Origin: Hymenopus coronatus
Lineage: Eukaryota; Arthropoda; Insecta; Mantodea; Hymenopodidae
DNA length: 64,000 nucleotides
Direction: 5' to 3'
Assembly (NCBI GenBank): GCA_030762935.1
Contig: CM060899.1
Coordinates: forward strand, 10,889,001-10,953,000
Below the pieces are notes generated by a model that saw only the letters and a program-made list of their open reading frames with translations, was not told the DNA's origin and did not search any database. How positions within the stretch are numbered: the stretch's first letter is position 1; each line of letters begins with the position of its first letter. This document shows, one piece after another, positions 63,859-64,000 of this stretch. The translations under genes were made by a program, and so were the position numbers.

Positions 63859-64000
63859 TGATGATGATGATGATGATGGTGTTTAAGGGCGCTCAACTGC
63901 CGAGGTCATAAGCGCCCTTATGATTAAAACTTGGCAATAGCCAGTAAGAAAATACCAAACAAAAAAGTAAACACAAATAAAAGAGCTAACACAGTTGAAA
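63859..64000 (-). mobile_element. Copy N: 3' end of a young LINE (enters from the right)
   Basis: The (CAT)n tail starts at about 63859. The hairpin at 63885-63919 and the first-type 3' UTR continue on the minus strand to the window end, where the ORF2 end has not yet been reached. Sequence matches C, G and L closely, so this is another recent insertion, into old copy K. Confidence 0.93.

Overview
The window looks like a stretch of animal, probably arthropod, genome made almost entirely of non-LTR (LINE-type) retrotransposons. No host gene can be recognised. The main family has two ORFs: a 483-485 aa RNA-binding ORF1 with three CCHC knuckles, and a 1229 aa ORF2 with an AP-endonuclease-like domain, reverse transcriptase (RT), RNase H and a C-terminal CCHC motif. 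It ends in a conserved hairpin plus a (CAT)n tail. RNase H together with a CCHC ORF1 places it in the I-group of LINEs by domain logic. The family name and host species cannot be fixed without a search.

Layout. Old, decayed minus-strand copies form the substrate: B (1475-2937 and 8809-9431), P (38821-41015), R (42625-45877, a divergent subfamily) and J (46950-48544 and 57034-60258). There is also an old plus-strand copy, K (60259-63858). Young, nearly identical copies of about 5.87 kb are inserted into them and into each other. A (1-1474, minus, internally deleted) lies in B. C (2938-8808, plus, intact) lies in B. D (plus) spans 9432-38820 and is split by three insertions: E (11398-23156, plus, itself split by F at 15171-21045), G (24950-30816, minus) and H (32358-38209, minus). 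L (48545-54420, plus, intact) and a 5'-truncated M (54421-57033, plus) sit head-to-tail as one insertion in J. N (63859-64000, minus) begins in K and leaves the window. Precise 12-15 bp target-site duplications (TSDs) mark E, F, G, H and the L-M unit.

Other material: a 72-bp 5'-end fragment fused to (CAT)18 (41016-41141), a degraded hAT-like transposase relative (41143-42620), a GC-rich unassigned block (45878-46205) and an AT-rich stretch with nothing recognisable (46206-46949).

How the parts work together (known for LINEs, inferred here): ORF1 protein coats the RNA. ORF2 nicks the target, primes cDNA synthesis on the 3' hairpin/tail and degrades template RNA. C, F, G and L each carry both ORFs open, and E would if F were absent, so the family was active recently. 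The nesting gives a relative order: B, P, J, K and R are oldest; then A, C, D, N and L-M; then E, G and H (after D); then F (after E). Dense nesting in both orientations creates long inverted repeats. That makes the locus a possible small-RNA source, and also a place where assembly errors must be excluded.
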